DNA of 64,000 bases from Nonomuraea gerenzanensis (GTDB lineage: Bacteria; Actinomycetota; Actinomycetes; Streptosporangiales; Streptosporangiaceae), in assembly GCF_020215645.1 (NCBI RefSeq), contig NZ_CP084058.1:3534001-3598000 (forward strand), written 5' to 3'. The notes beneath the pieces are model-generated. The model was not told where the DNA came from. It worked only from the letters and a program-made list of their open reading frames with translations, and did no database searches. The position numbers and the translations under genes were made by a program. Below, piece after piece: positions 39,154-46,567 of the stretch (the first letter of the stretch is position 1; each line of letters opens with the position of its first letter).

Positions 39154-40472
39154 TGACCATCACTCCAGCCGCTGCCATCGAGGAGGGCCTGGAGCAGGCG
39201 CGCAAGGTCGCCGCCATGTACGCCGACGCGGAGACGGCGCTGCTGGAGCGCATCGCCGCGCGGGTCGGCAAGGACCTCGACAACGACGATGGCGACGACT
39301 GGGCGGACAAGCGGCTCTCCGAGGTGACGCAGCTCCGGAAGGAAGCCGAAGCGATCGTCCGCCGGTTGCAGGCCGCGTCGAGAGCTGCCGCTGAGGCGGC
39401 GGTGCTGGAAACGTGGGCTGAAGGCATGGACGCCGCGGTGCGTGGTGCCGTGTTGCAGGTCCACGACCGGAAGGTCCGCAAGCGGCTGGCCAAGGTGCTG
39501 GAGGACGCGAAGAACCTCGGCGCGAGCCGGGGCATCAACGCCGGCCAGGGCGTTGCCGAGCTGGCCGCGCACACCGTTCGTATGGTCACGTCCGTCCATG
39601 AGGGCGCGCTGCGGGCGGTGGACGACATCTTCCGCAACGTCGTCGCCGAGACTGCCAGCCGAGCGCTGATCGGCGCGGAGACTCGGCGGGAGGCGGCGCA
39701 GCGTGCGCTCGACCGGTTCACGGCCGAGGGCATCAAGGGGTTCACTGACTCGGCCAACCCGCCCCGGACCTGGAGCATGGCCAGCTACGCCGAGATGGCC
39801 ATGCGGACGGCCGTCGCTCGGGCGGCGGTGGACGGGCACCTAGCGACGCTGCGTGACGCCGGGATCAACCTGGTCAGCGTGTCGCGGCTGCCGTACACGT
39901 GCGACCGGTGCGCCCGCTGGGAGGGCGAAGTGCTGGCCCTGTCCGGGACGGCGGGGACGCGCGTGGAGGAGAACCCGGCGACGGGCGTGCAGGTGTTCGT
40001 GCAGGTCGCGGGGACGGTTGCGGAGGCGCGGCTGGCGGGCCTGCTGCATCCGAACTGCGGCCACAGCCTGAACGCCTACTTGCCGGGCGTGTCGAGGCCG
40101 GCGGCCGCGGTGCAGTCGAAGACCACCTACAAGGAGTCGCAGCGGCAGCGCTACCTGGAGCGGAAGGTCCGGGAGAACAAGCGGCGCGCGGCGGTCGCGC
40201 TCGACGACGACGCTCGCGCGAAGGCGGACGCCAATACGGCCGCCTACCAGCGGCAGCTCAAGGACCTGACGAAGGCGACAGGGCTGCGGCGCAAGACCGA
40301 CCGGGAGAAGGTCGACGCACCCCCCGCAGACCTGGGGAAGCTGACCGACAAACAGCTCGCCGACCTGGCCAGCAAGTTCGGCCATGACGAGCAGGTGTTG
40401 GCCCGGCTTGAGCAGGAGACGAAGCGCCGCGACGAGGCCGCAGCCAAGCAGGAGACCATCTCGGGCGCATAG
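39153..40472 (+). CDS. MuF-like minor head protein
   Basis: A 439-aa protein following the portal. It has long helices in the N-terminal half and a MuF-like domain at about 225-320 with CDRCARWEGEVLALSG and HPNCGHSLNAYLPG (Cys/His pairs typical of phage minor head protein 2). The C-terminal 110 residues are a highly charged helix. Such proteins attach to the portal and may be ejected with DNA. No extra toxin domain is seen at the C-terminus. Confidence 0.87.
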   Translation: MTITPAAAIEEGLEQARKVAAMYADAETALLERIAARVGKDLDNDDGDDWADKRLSEVTQLRKEAEAIVRRLQAASRAAAEAAVLETWAEGMDAAVRGAVLQVHDRKVRKRLAKVLEDAKNLGASRGINAGQGVAELAAHTVRMVTSVHEGALRAVDDIFRNVVAETASRALIGAETRREAAQRALDRFTAEGIKGFTDSANPPRTWSMASYAEMAMRTAVARAAVDGHLATLRDAGINLVSVSRLPYTCDRCARWEGEVLALSGTAGTRVEENPATGVQVFVQVAGTVAEARLAGLLHPNCGHSLNAYLPGVSRPAAAVQSKTTYKESQRQRYLERKVRENKRRAAVALDDDARAKADANTAAYQRQLKDLTKATGLRRKTDREKVDAPPADLGKLTDKQLADLASKFGHDEQVLARLEQETKRRDEAAAKQETISGA

Positions 40473-40548
40473 ACGCGCCATTCACGGGTCCGCCAGGCGC
40501 GGGCCTTACCCATGTTCCGACGACACGCTCCAGGAGGGCGATCTCGTC

Positions 40549-41313
40549 ATGCCTGAAAACACTGTGCCGACCACCGATGGCAGCAGCGAAGGCCAGCCGC
40601 AGCAGGGGGAGCAGCGTCCTCCCGCGCAGGCCGAGGTCACGCCGCCCGAGCCGCCGGCGGCCGACGACTCGGCGGTCAACCCCGACGCCAAGCGAGTGGA
40701 CGAGCTCCCCACGTGGGCGCAGAAGCTCATCAAAGACACTCGCGCTGAGGCGGCCGACTGGCGGTCCAAGCTTAAGGACGCGCAGAAGTCCGCCGACGAG
40801 GCGACCGCCAAGCAGGGGCCGTCCCCGGAGGAGATCACCGAGAAGGTCAAGACGGACTTCGCTCAGCAGATCGCTAAGGCTCTGGGCCTGGCGGCTGAGG
40901 AGGAGAAGCCGCTCGACCCGCAGCAGGTGATCGAGACGCTGACAGCCGAGCGGGACAGCACGGCCCAGGAGCGCGACAAGGAGCGCGAGCGCCACCGCCG
41001 CGCCCTGATCGAGCTTGCGGTCCACCGCGCCAGCCAGAAGGTCGGCGCGGACCCGGACGCCCTGCTCGATTCCCGGTCGTTCCTGAAGGCGGTCCGGGAC
41101 ATGGACCCGGACGCCGACGACTTCTCCACCAGTCTGGCCGAGACCATCCAGACGGCGGTGGAGAACAACCCGAAGTTCAAGTCGGCCACCCAGGCGGGGC
41201 CGCCAGCCAGGAGCGGAGGCGAGTTCACCGGCGGGCCTGGTGAGCGAGCGCCGAGTTCCGAGCCCTCCATCGACGAGTTCCGCGCCAGGCGTAAGAAGCG
41301 CGCCTTGTCCTAG
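40549..41313 (+). CDS. Capsid scaffolding protein
   Basis: A 254-aa acidic protein behind AGGAGGG. Disordered N-terminus, then a long coiled coil (KLKDAQKSADEATAKQG, QQVIETLTAERDSTAQERDK) and a small C-terminal basic helix (EFRARRKKRALS), which is the capsid-binding end in scaffolds. It lies directly before the major capsid gene. No protease is visible, in line with a P22-like capsid. Confidence 0.85.
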   Translation: MPENTVPTTDGSSEGQPQQGEQRPPAQAEVTPPEPPAADDSAVNPDAKRVDELPTWAQKLIKDTRAEAADWRSKLKDAQKSADEATAKQGPSPEEITEKVKTDFAQQIAKALGLAAEEEKPLDPQQVIETLTAERDSTAQERDKERERHRRALIELAVHRASQKVGADPDALLDSRSFLKAVRDMDPDADDFSTSLAETIQTAVENNPKFKSATQAGPPARSGGEFTGGPGERAPSSEPSIDEFRARRKKRALS

Positions 41314-41315
41314 CC

Positions 41316-41339
41316 GCTGATTGCGGGACCGCAATTAGC
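41316..41339 (+). promoter_or_regulatory. Dispersed 24-bp inverted-repeat site, copy 8
   Basis: Left half GCTGATTGCGG (perfect), spacer GA, right half CCGCAATTAGC (one change). It lies in the 50-bp gap before the major capsid gene, so a bound protein could silence the most expressed late gene in the lysogen. Confidence 0.78.
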
Positions 41340-41363
41340 TTTCTGAAGAGGTGAAAGGCCCGA

Positions 41364-42311
41364 ATGGCTAACACTTTCCTGACTCCGAGCATCATCGCCA
41401 AGGCGGCGCTTGCCACGCTGTACGAGACCTGTGTCATGGCTCAGCTCGTGCACCGTGACTATGAGCAGGAGTTCGTGTCGCGTGTCGGTGACACGATCTC
41501 GGTGCGGAAGCCCGCTGTGTTTCAGGCGAACGAGTTCGACCGTGCGACGGGCATCCAGATCCAGAACGCGTCCGAGGGCAGCGTGCCGATCACGCTGAAC
41601 CACTTCGCCGACGTGAGCTTCGCCGTCACCGCCGAAGAGCTCACGTTGGAGATCGAGGATTTTGGCACGCAGCTCCTCAACCCGGCGATGGAGGCGATCT
41701 CTCAGAAGATCGACCGGGACATCCTGAGCCTGCGCAACGACATCGTGCAGCGTGTGGGCGTGACCGACGCGACGGTGCCGGGCGTCCCCGGCAAGGTGAT
41801 CCACGAGTACTCCGACCCTAAGACGGCGATCGACGCCAGGCGCGTGCTGAACCAGAGGAACGTCCCGGCTGCGGACCGGTACTTGGTCGTCGGCCCGGAG
41901 ATCGAGGCGCTCTGGCTGTCGGACCCGCTGTTCCACCAGGCTGACGTGAGAGGCGACACGGACGGCCTTCGCGAGGCTTCTCTGGGTAGGCGCGTATTCG
42001 GTCATGATGCCTTCCAGACGCAGAACATTGTGGCTCCGCCGACCACGCCCCCGCCGGCGACCGGCGCGCCCAACACCGAGATCGGTGTGGCGTTCCACAA
42101 GACGGCCTTTGCCTTGGTCACCAGGCCCTTGGTCCTCCCGCAGGGCGCGGCCAACGCGGCCGTAGAGAGCTATAAGGGCTTTGGCGTGCGCGTGGTGATG
42201 GACTACGACATCAAGGCCAAGCAGGACGTGGTCTCGGTGGACTGCCTGTACGGCGTCAAGACCCTGGACCCGAACAGGGCCGTGCTGATCCACGGGGTGC
42301 AGGCCCCGTGA
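41364..42311 (+). CDS. Major capsid protein (P22 coat-like)
   Basis: A 315-aa protein. The N-terminal pattern MANTFLTPSIIAKAALATLY, then FVSRVGDTISVRKPAVFQAN, then an alpha/beta core with PITLNHFADVSFAVTAEELT and VVMDYDIKAKQDVVSVDCLY is that of the P22-type HK97-fold coat proteins. GAAGAGG precedes the ATG. It is followed by small connector genes. The 4-bp overlap with the next gene is GTGA. Confidence 0.9.
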   Translation: MANTFLTPSIIAKAALATLYETCVMAQLVHRDYEQEFVSRVGDTISVRKPAVFQANEFDRATGIQIQNASEGSVPITLNHFADVSFAVTAEELTLEIEDFGTQLLNPAMEAISQKIDRDILSLRNDIVQRVGVTDATVPGVPGKVIHEYSDPKTAIDARRVLNQRNVPAADRYLVVGPEIEALWLSDPLFHQADVRGDTDGLREASLGRRVFGHDAFQTQNIVAPPTTPPPATGAPNTEIGVAFHKTAFALVTRPLVLPQGAANAAVESYKGFGVRVVMDYDIKAKQDVVSVDCLYGVKTLDPNRAVLIHGVQAP

Positions 42312-42532
42312 GCTGGGTCAAGATCGGTTTGATTATCCGGCCGACCTCCGCGATCACGAAGATCGTTCTAGTGCAGCAGAACGGCGGAGGATGGGCCTTG
42401 CAGGTTCATTTCGCTGATCCGGCCGCCACGAGCGGATCCACATACGCGCAAACGCCGTCCGTCGCAACTAAGGACGAAGTCCTCGAAACAGCGCGGCAGG
42501 TGATGGTGGGCGCCTACTGGGACGGTACCTGA
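42308..42532 (+). CDS. Small head-region protein
   Basis: A 74-aa protein overlapping the capsid gene by 4 bp. Beta-rich, neutral, no recognised domain. Possibly capsid decoration. Confidence 0.6.
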   Translation: MSWVKIGLIIRPTSAITKIVLVQQNGGGWALQVHFADPAATSGSTYAQTPSVATKDEVLETARQVMVGAYWDGT

Positions 42533-42813
42533 TGTACGTCTACCGCAACTCCAACACCGGGCAGGTGGTCTCGCTCGAACAGCTAGACCCCTGCCTGGAC
42601 ATGTTGGACAACTGGCGGATCATCGGCGGGCCCGAGCCCGCCGACGCGTCCGGCCCGGCTTCTGCCGGGCCGGACCGCCCATCCGAGCACGACAACAAGG
42701 CCGCGTGGATCGAGTACGCGGTCGCGCGCGGCATGTCCGAGAGCGACGCCAAGGCGCTGTCGAAGGCCGCGCTGATCGAGGAATTCGGGGAGGACGACGA
42801 TGGCGAGGACTGA
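42532..42813 (+). CDS. Small protein with HeH/SAP-like C-terminus
   Basis: A 93-aa protein. The C-terminal 35 residues (NKAAWIEYAVARGMSESDAK, ALSKAALIEEFG) fit the short helix-extended-helix motif frequent in phage head-completion proteins; the N-terminus starts YVYRNSNTGQVV. Role in head-tail joining is inferred from position. Confidence 0.65.
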   Translation: MYVYRNSNTGQVVSLEQLDPCLDMLDNWRIIGGPEPADASGPASAGPDRPSEHDNKAAWIEYAVARGMSESDAKALSKAALIEEFGEDDDGED

Positions 42814-43141
42814 TCTGGCCGTCCGGCCCATGTCGCGAGCCGGCGTCGCGCTTGGCGTCGGCCTGGTTGCGGCCAACGTGGACGGCAACGCCTTCGACCA
42901 CACCGACCGGCGCATGCTGCTGATCAAGAACAGCAACGGCGCGCCCGCGACGGTGACCGTGCAGATCCCGGCGACGGTCGAGGGCCAGGACGTGGAGGAC
43001 CTGCCGGTCACCATCCCGGCCAACGACAGCGTGCTGCTGCCGCCGTTCAGAGCGGTGTACCGGCAGGAGAACGGCAAGGTGTACATCGACTACGCGGCCC
43101 CGGCCGGCCTCTCGGTCGGCGTGCTCGAACAGCCGGTGTAG
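42800..43141 (+). CDS. Small structural-region beta protein
   Basis: A 113-aa protein overlapping the previous gene by 14 bp in another frame. Beta-sandwich-like pattern (RRMLLIKNSNGAPATVTVQI, VLLPPFRAVYRQENGKVYID). Likely a head decoration or fibre-related virion protein; by position it lies between capsid and connector genes. Confidence 0.68.
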   Translation: MARTDLAVRPMSRAGVALGVGLVAANVDGNAFDHTDRRMLLIKNSNGAPATVTVQIPATVEGQDVEDLPVTIPANDSVLLPPFRAVYRQENGKVYIDYAAPAGLSVGVLEQPV

Positions 43142-43143
43142 CC

Positions 43144-43536
43144 ATGGCGTACGCAACCGCTGCCGACTACACGGCATACAGCGGCCAGGCCGCGCCGCCC
43201 GACGACATCGACCGGAGGTTGGAGCGCGCGTCCGAACGCATCGACGAGATGCTGTTCGCCTCGATCTACCCGACCGACGACGCTGGCCTGCCCACCCGGC
43301 CGGAAGACGTCGAGGCGATGAAGCGGGCGACGTGCGCGCAGGTCGCGTGGACGATCGCCACAGGCGATGAGTTCGGCGTGGCTGCGGCGTTCAAGTCGGT
43401 GTCGATCGGCTCCGTCCGGCTGGACCGTGGAGGCTCCGGAGACGCGCCGCCCCCGCGGTACTCACCGGACGCCTCCTCGATCCTGCAGCGGGCCGGCCTG
43501 CTGCCCGGCTACATCCTCGACGGGAGCGTGTGGTGA
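43144..43536 (+). CDS. Head-tail connector (adaptor) protein
   Basis: A 130-aa protein with the helical pattern of gp6/gp15-like adaptors (YATAADYTAYSG, IDRRLERASERIDEMLF, MKRATCAQVAWTIATGDEFG, a late SIGSVRL strand). It binds below the portal ring. The gene order adaptor, stopper, HK97 gp10-like, tail terminator is the standard siphovirus order. Confidence 0.82.
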   Translation: MAYATAADYTAYSGQAAPPDDIDRRLERASERIDEMLFASIYPTDDAGLPTRPEDVEAMKRATCAQVAWTIATGDEFGVAAAFKSVSIGSVRLDRGGSGDAPPPRYSPDASSILQRAGLLPGYILDGSVW

Positions 43537-43844
43537 TGCTGCCCGAGTGGCTGCTGCGTCACACGGCGACCATCGAGCCCTTCCAGGGTGATGGTGCATA
43601 CGGTCCCGTGTTCGGGGAGCCGGTCGAGTCCCGCTGCCTGGTGGATGACGAGCGGCGCCTGGTGCGCGACGCCCAGGGGGCCGAGGTCGTCAGTGATACG
43701 ACCGTGTTCTTCCCTCCGGGCACTACTTGCCCGGAGGGGAGCAGGGTCACCGTCAACGGGCGGCAGACCACCGTCATCACGTCCTTTTCCCGCGATGGCG
43801 GTGGCCTGCCGACGCCTGATCATGTCGAGGTGGTGTGCCGCTGA
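43536..43844 (+). CDS. Head-tail stopper-like protein
   Basis: A 102-aa small beta protein (HTATIEPFQGDGAYGPVFGE, CLVDDERRLVRDAQGAEVVS, SRVTVNGRQTTVITSF) fitting head-closure proteins. ATG overlaps the previous TGA. It plugs the connector after packaging, by position. Confidence 0.78.
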   Translation: MLPEWLLRHTATIEPFQGDGAYGPVFGEPVESRCLVDDERRLVRDAQGAEVVSDTTVFFPPGTTCPEGSRVTVNGRQTTVITSFSRDGGGLPTPDHVEVVCR

Positions 43845-44197
43845 TGGCCAAGGCCAGGTTCAGGGCGAAGATCAACGGCGAGGAAATCACCGCTGAGACC
43901 CGCCGCGCGGCGGCGCGCGGTCTGCGTCTGGGCACTGAGCACGTGCTGTCGGTGTCCAACCAGAAGGTGCCGCACGACGTGGGCGACCTGGAGCGGTCGG
44001 GCGCGACGGTGGTTGACCGTGAGGACCTGGTTGGCGTGATCTCGTACGACACCCCATACGCGCGCATTCAGCATGAGAACTTGGACTACCAGCACAAGCC
44101 GGGGCGGACGGCGAAGTTCTTGGAGCTCGCGCTGCGCGAGGAAGCCGAGACGGTCAAGCTGCTCATCGCCCGGCAGCTCCAGCAGGTGTTCAAATGA
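43844..44197 (+). CDS. HK97 gp10-like minor tail protein
   Basis: A 117-aa protein of the HK97 gp10 family: helical basic N-terminus, then NQKVPHDVGDLERSGATVVD and YDTPYARIQHENLDYQHKPG, the characteristic block, with the C-terminal helix. Starts within the stop of the previous gene and overlaps the next one by 4 bp. Confidence 0.85.
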   Translation: MAKARFRAKINGEEITAETRRAAARGLRLGTEHVLSVSNQKVPHDVGDLERSGATVVDREDLVGVISYDTPYARIQHENLDYQHKPGRTAKFLELALREEAETVKLLIARQLQQVFK

Positions 44198-44637
44198 GCT
44201 GGACGCGCGACTTACTGACCGGGTTCGCGGTTCTGCTGAGCGAGGCCGGCGTGGCGACGTGGAGCCCGAACGGGATCTACACCGACACCCAGACGGCCAT
44301 CACGATCGGTGGTCTCCCGGCTAAGCCGGACACCGCGATTGCGCTCGCCGTGTACGGCGTGGGCCAGGCTGGCGACGACGTCGAGCAGCCGGACTCCAGC
44401 GTGCAGATGCAAGCTCGGTTCCGCGCCAAGACGGACCCTCGGGTTGTGGACGACCTGGCGGACGGCGTGTTCGACGCGATCCACGGCCTGGCCAATCACC
44501 CGCTCTCGACAGGCGTGCTTGTGCTGCTCTCGCGCCGCACGCTGATCGCCCCGCTTGGCCGCGACTCCAGCGGCCGGTGGGAGCGGGCCGACTCCTTCGA
44601 CCTGATGGTTCACCGGCCGTCGCCGCACCGCGACTAG
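44194..44637 (+). CDS. Tail terminator (minor capsid) protein
   Basis: A 147-aa protein with the fold pattern of tail-completion proteins (LLTGFAVLLSEAGVATWSPN, SVQMQARFRAKTDPRVVDDL, ADGVFDAIHGL). In actinophages this gene lies directly before the major tail protein and caps the tail tube; assignment rests on order plus pattern. Confidence 0.78.
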   Translation: MSWTRDLLTGFAVLLSEAGVATWSPNGIYTDTQTAITIGGLPAKPDTAIALAVYGVGQAGDDVEQPDSSVQMQARFRAKTDPRVVDDLADGVFDAIHGLANHPLSTGVLVLLSRRTLIAPLGRDSSGRWERADSFDLMVHRPSPHRD

Positions 44638-44653
44638 TGACCTCACTTTCTCC

Positions 44654-44677
44654 GCTGATTGCGCTGCCGCAATCAGC
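44654..44677 (+). promoter_or_regulatory. Dispersed 24-bp inverted-repeat site, copy 9
   Basis: Arms GCTGATTGCG and CGCAATCAGC are perfectly symmetric (10 bp each) around CTGC. It lies in the gap before the major tail gene. Best-symmetry copy in the window. Confidence 0.8.
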
Positions 44678-44707
44678 GCTTTGACGTGCCCATTTATAGG
44701 AGTGATC

Positions 44708-45184
44708 ATGGCGCTGCGAAGCCTGCTCGCTAAGGACTGGAAGCTCGACGTCGCGACCGGTTCCGACCCGGAGAACCCGACCTGGCTCCCCGTGCGGGGC
44801 CTCACCAGCTTCCAGGAGACGACCGACGACAACACCGAGGAGGACTCGGACTTCGACGACGAGGAGGGCTGGGGCAGCTCCGTCGTGACCGGCCGGACCT
44901 GGCAGATCGAGGCCGAGGGCCGCCGCAAGCGGACCGACGCCGCGGTGTTCACCGCCGACCCCGGCCAGGAGGCGATCCGGAAGGCGGCCCGCAAGGTCGG
45001 CTTCGAGGCGAACATCCGCGCCCGCTGGTACCGCCGGGACGGCGCGAACGACGCCTACGAGGGCACCTGCACCGTCTCCGAGTTCACCAAGGGTGGCTCG
45101 GTGACCGACCTGGAGCCGTTCAACTTCACCCTGCTGGGCCAGGGCGCCCCGGTCGAGATCGAGAACCCGGTGGCCGCCCCGTGA
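44708..45184 (+). CDS. Major tail (tube) protein
   Basis: A 158-aa protein starting at an ATG behind AGGAG. Tube-protein pattern: WKLDVATGSDPENPTWLPVR, a variable acidic loop (TDDNTEEDSDFDDEEGWG), TGRTWQIEAEGRRKR, and the late YEGTCTVSEFTKGG. It is followed by the two-frame tail chaperone gene, as always in siphoviruses. Confidence 0.9.
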   Translation: MALRSLLAKDWKLDVATGSDPENPTWLPVRGLTSFQETTDDNTEEDSDFDDEEGWGSSVVTGRTWQIEAEGRRKRTDAAVFTADPGQEAIRKAARKVGFEANIRARWYRRDGANDAYEGTCTVSEFTKGGSVTDLEPFNFTLLGQGAPVEIENPVAAP

Positions 45185-45699
45185 CCGAATTCCGGGATCT
45201 CGACGAGTTCTTCGACGACAGCCTCCGGCTCCCGGTGGGCGGGAAGGTCTACGTCATCCCCGCCCCCGACGCCGAGGTCGGGCTGCTGTGTCAGCGGCTC
45301 ATGCACGCCAGCCTGCAGGCCGAGCAGGGCGAGACGGTGGACGACCCTAAGCTCAACGAGCTGGCCGAGGTCGTGCTCAACGACGATGAGGAGCGCGACC
45401 TGTACCAGCGCATCCTCGGGCCGGTCTGGGACGAGCTGCACGCCGACAAGGTGAAGTGGCCCCGCATCCAGCACGTCGGCGCAACCGCGCTGGTGTGGGT
45501 CGCAGCCGGCAAGGAGGCCGCCGCGAAGATCTGGGCCTCGGGCGGCACGGGGGAAGCCCCGGCCCCGAACCGGGCGACGCGCCGGGCGACGGCCGCGGCG
45601 GCGACCTCGACCCGGTCACGGGGCTCCGGGACTACTACGACCCGGACGACGGCCTCTCGATCTCGAAAGGCCGCACCGTCTCGTGGCAAGACATCCTGA
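45181..45699 (+). CDS. Tail assembly chaperone, upstream frame (gpG-like)
   Basis: A 172-aa protein in the position of lambda gpG. The N-terminal 115 residues form the structured domain; beyond about residue 125 the frame becomes a repetitive Thr/Ser/Arg-rich stretch (TRSRGSGTTTTRTTASRSRK) encoded by the shadow of the downstream frame. It binds the tape measure during tail assembly. Confidence 0.85.
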   Translation: MTEFRDLDEFFDDSLRLPVGGKVYVIPAPDAEVGLLCQRLMHASLQAEQGETVDDPKLNELAEVVLNDDEERDLYQRILGPVWDELHADKVKWPRIQHVGATALVWVAAGKEAAAKIWASGGTGEAPAPNRATRRATAAAATSTRSRGSGTTTTRTTASRSRKAAPSRGKTS

Positions 45700-45869
45700 C
45701 ACGCTGGGCGCTCGTCGAGCCGGACCTGCACGAGGTGTACGGCATCGACCTCGGCGAGCCCGGCGCTCTGCGCGCCCGGTCGTGGCGCTGGTTGCGGACA
45801 CGGGTCCACGGGCTGCTGACGTGTGACTCGCGGCTGGCCCGCGTGCTGGATCCAGGCGAGGAGCGGTGA
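45181..45869 (+). CDS. Tail assembly chaperone, -1 frameshift product (gpGT-like)
   Basis: The second frame (up to the TGA at 45867-45869) lacks its own start with a ribosome-binding site, and reads as folded protein (GLRDYYDPDDGLSISKGRTV, SWQDILTRWALVEPDLHEVY, WRWLRTRVHGLLTCDSRLAR). A -1 shift would join it to the first frame and give about 229 aa. The candidate slippery heptamer is GGGGGAA at 45549-45555 (read as G GGG GAA). The arrangement matches siphovirus tail chaperones in general. Confidence 0.8.
45549..45555 (+). other. Candidate -1 frameshift slippery sequence
   Basis: GGGGGAA read as G GGG GAA in the zero frame, inside the overlap where the downstream frame is open. Slippage here continues into SPGPEPGDAPGDG and then the conserved part. 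It is the only homopolymer run that fits in the overlap. Confidence 0.65.
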
Positions 45870-46567
45870 GGCGGGTCCTCGACGCGTTCTGCGGCGTGGG
45901 CGGGGCGGCCCGCGGCTACCAGCGCGCGGGGTTTCACGTCGTGGGCGTGGACCTCCGGCCTATGCGGCGGTACTGCGGGGACGAGTTCGTTCGCGGCGAC
46001 GCGATCGAGTTCATCGCCCGGCACGGTCACGAGTTCGATCTCATCCACGCGTCCCCGCCATGCCAGGCGCACACCGCGCTGACACTCGGCACGAACCAGG
46101 GCCGCTCCTACCCGGAACTGATCCCGGTGACGCGGCGCGTGCTGCGCGGGACCGGCCAGCCGTGGGTCATCGAGAACGTCCCGACCGCGCCCATCCGCCG
46201 GGACCTGATGCTTTGCGGCGCCATGTTCCCTGAGCTGGCGGTGCTGCGGCACCGCTGGTTCGAGTTCGGCGGCGTCCGCGTCGCCCAGCCCGAGCATCCG
46301 CAGCACCGCGGCCGCGTCGCAGGGTTCCGCCACGGCGAGTGGCACGAGGGCCCATACGTCGCGGTGTACGGCAAGGGCGGTGGCAAAGGCGCGCTGTCGC
46401 TGTGGCAGCAGGCCATGGGCATCGACTGGCCCGCCGCCCGCCGCGAGATCCGGCAGACGATCCCCCCGGCGTACACGGAGCTGATCGGGCTTGCTGTCCG
46501 CGATCAGCTTCCGGCCGCTGGCTTCACCCCATTCGACACCCCAGGAGGTGAGATCCGGTGGCGCTGA
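45866..46567 (+). CDS. C5-cytosine DNA methyltransferase
   Basis: A 233-aa methyltransferase, shorter than typical ones (about 330 aa or more). Motif I LDAFCGVGGAARG (4-16), motif II-like VVGVDLRP, motif IV with the catalytic Cys ASPPCQAHTA (about 70-79), motif VI WVIENVP, motif VIII-like RHRWFEFGG and motif X-like IPPAYTELIG. The target-recognition region is short. It has a GTG start that overlaps the chaperone stop (GTGA), and its end overlaps the tape-measure start by 10 bp, so it is translated as part of the tail operon. No restriction gene is nearby. Confidence 0.87.
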   Translation: MRRVLDAFCGVGGAARGYQRAGFHVVGVDLRPMRRYCGDEFVRGDAIEFIARHGHEFDLIHASPPCQAHTALTLGTNQGRSYPELIPVTRRVLRGTGQPWVIENVPTAPIRRDLMLCGAMFPELAVLRHRWFEFGGVRVAQPEHPQHRGRVAGFRHGEWHEGPYVAVYGKGGGKGALSLWQQAMGIDWPAARREIRQTIPPAYTELIGLAVRDQLPAAGFTPFDTPGGEIRWR

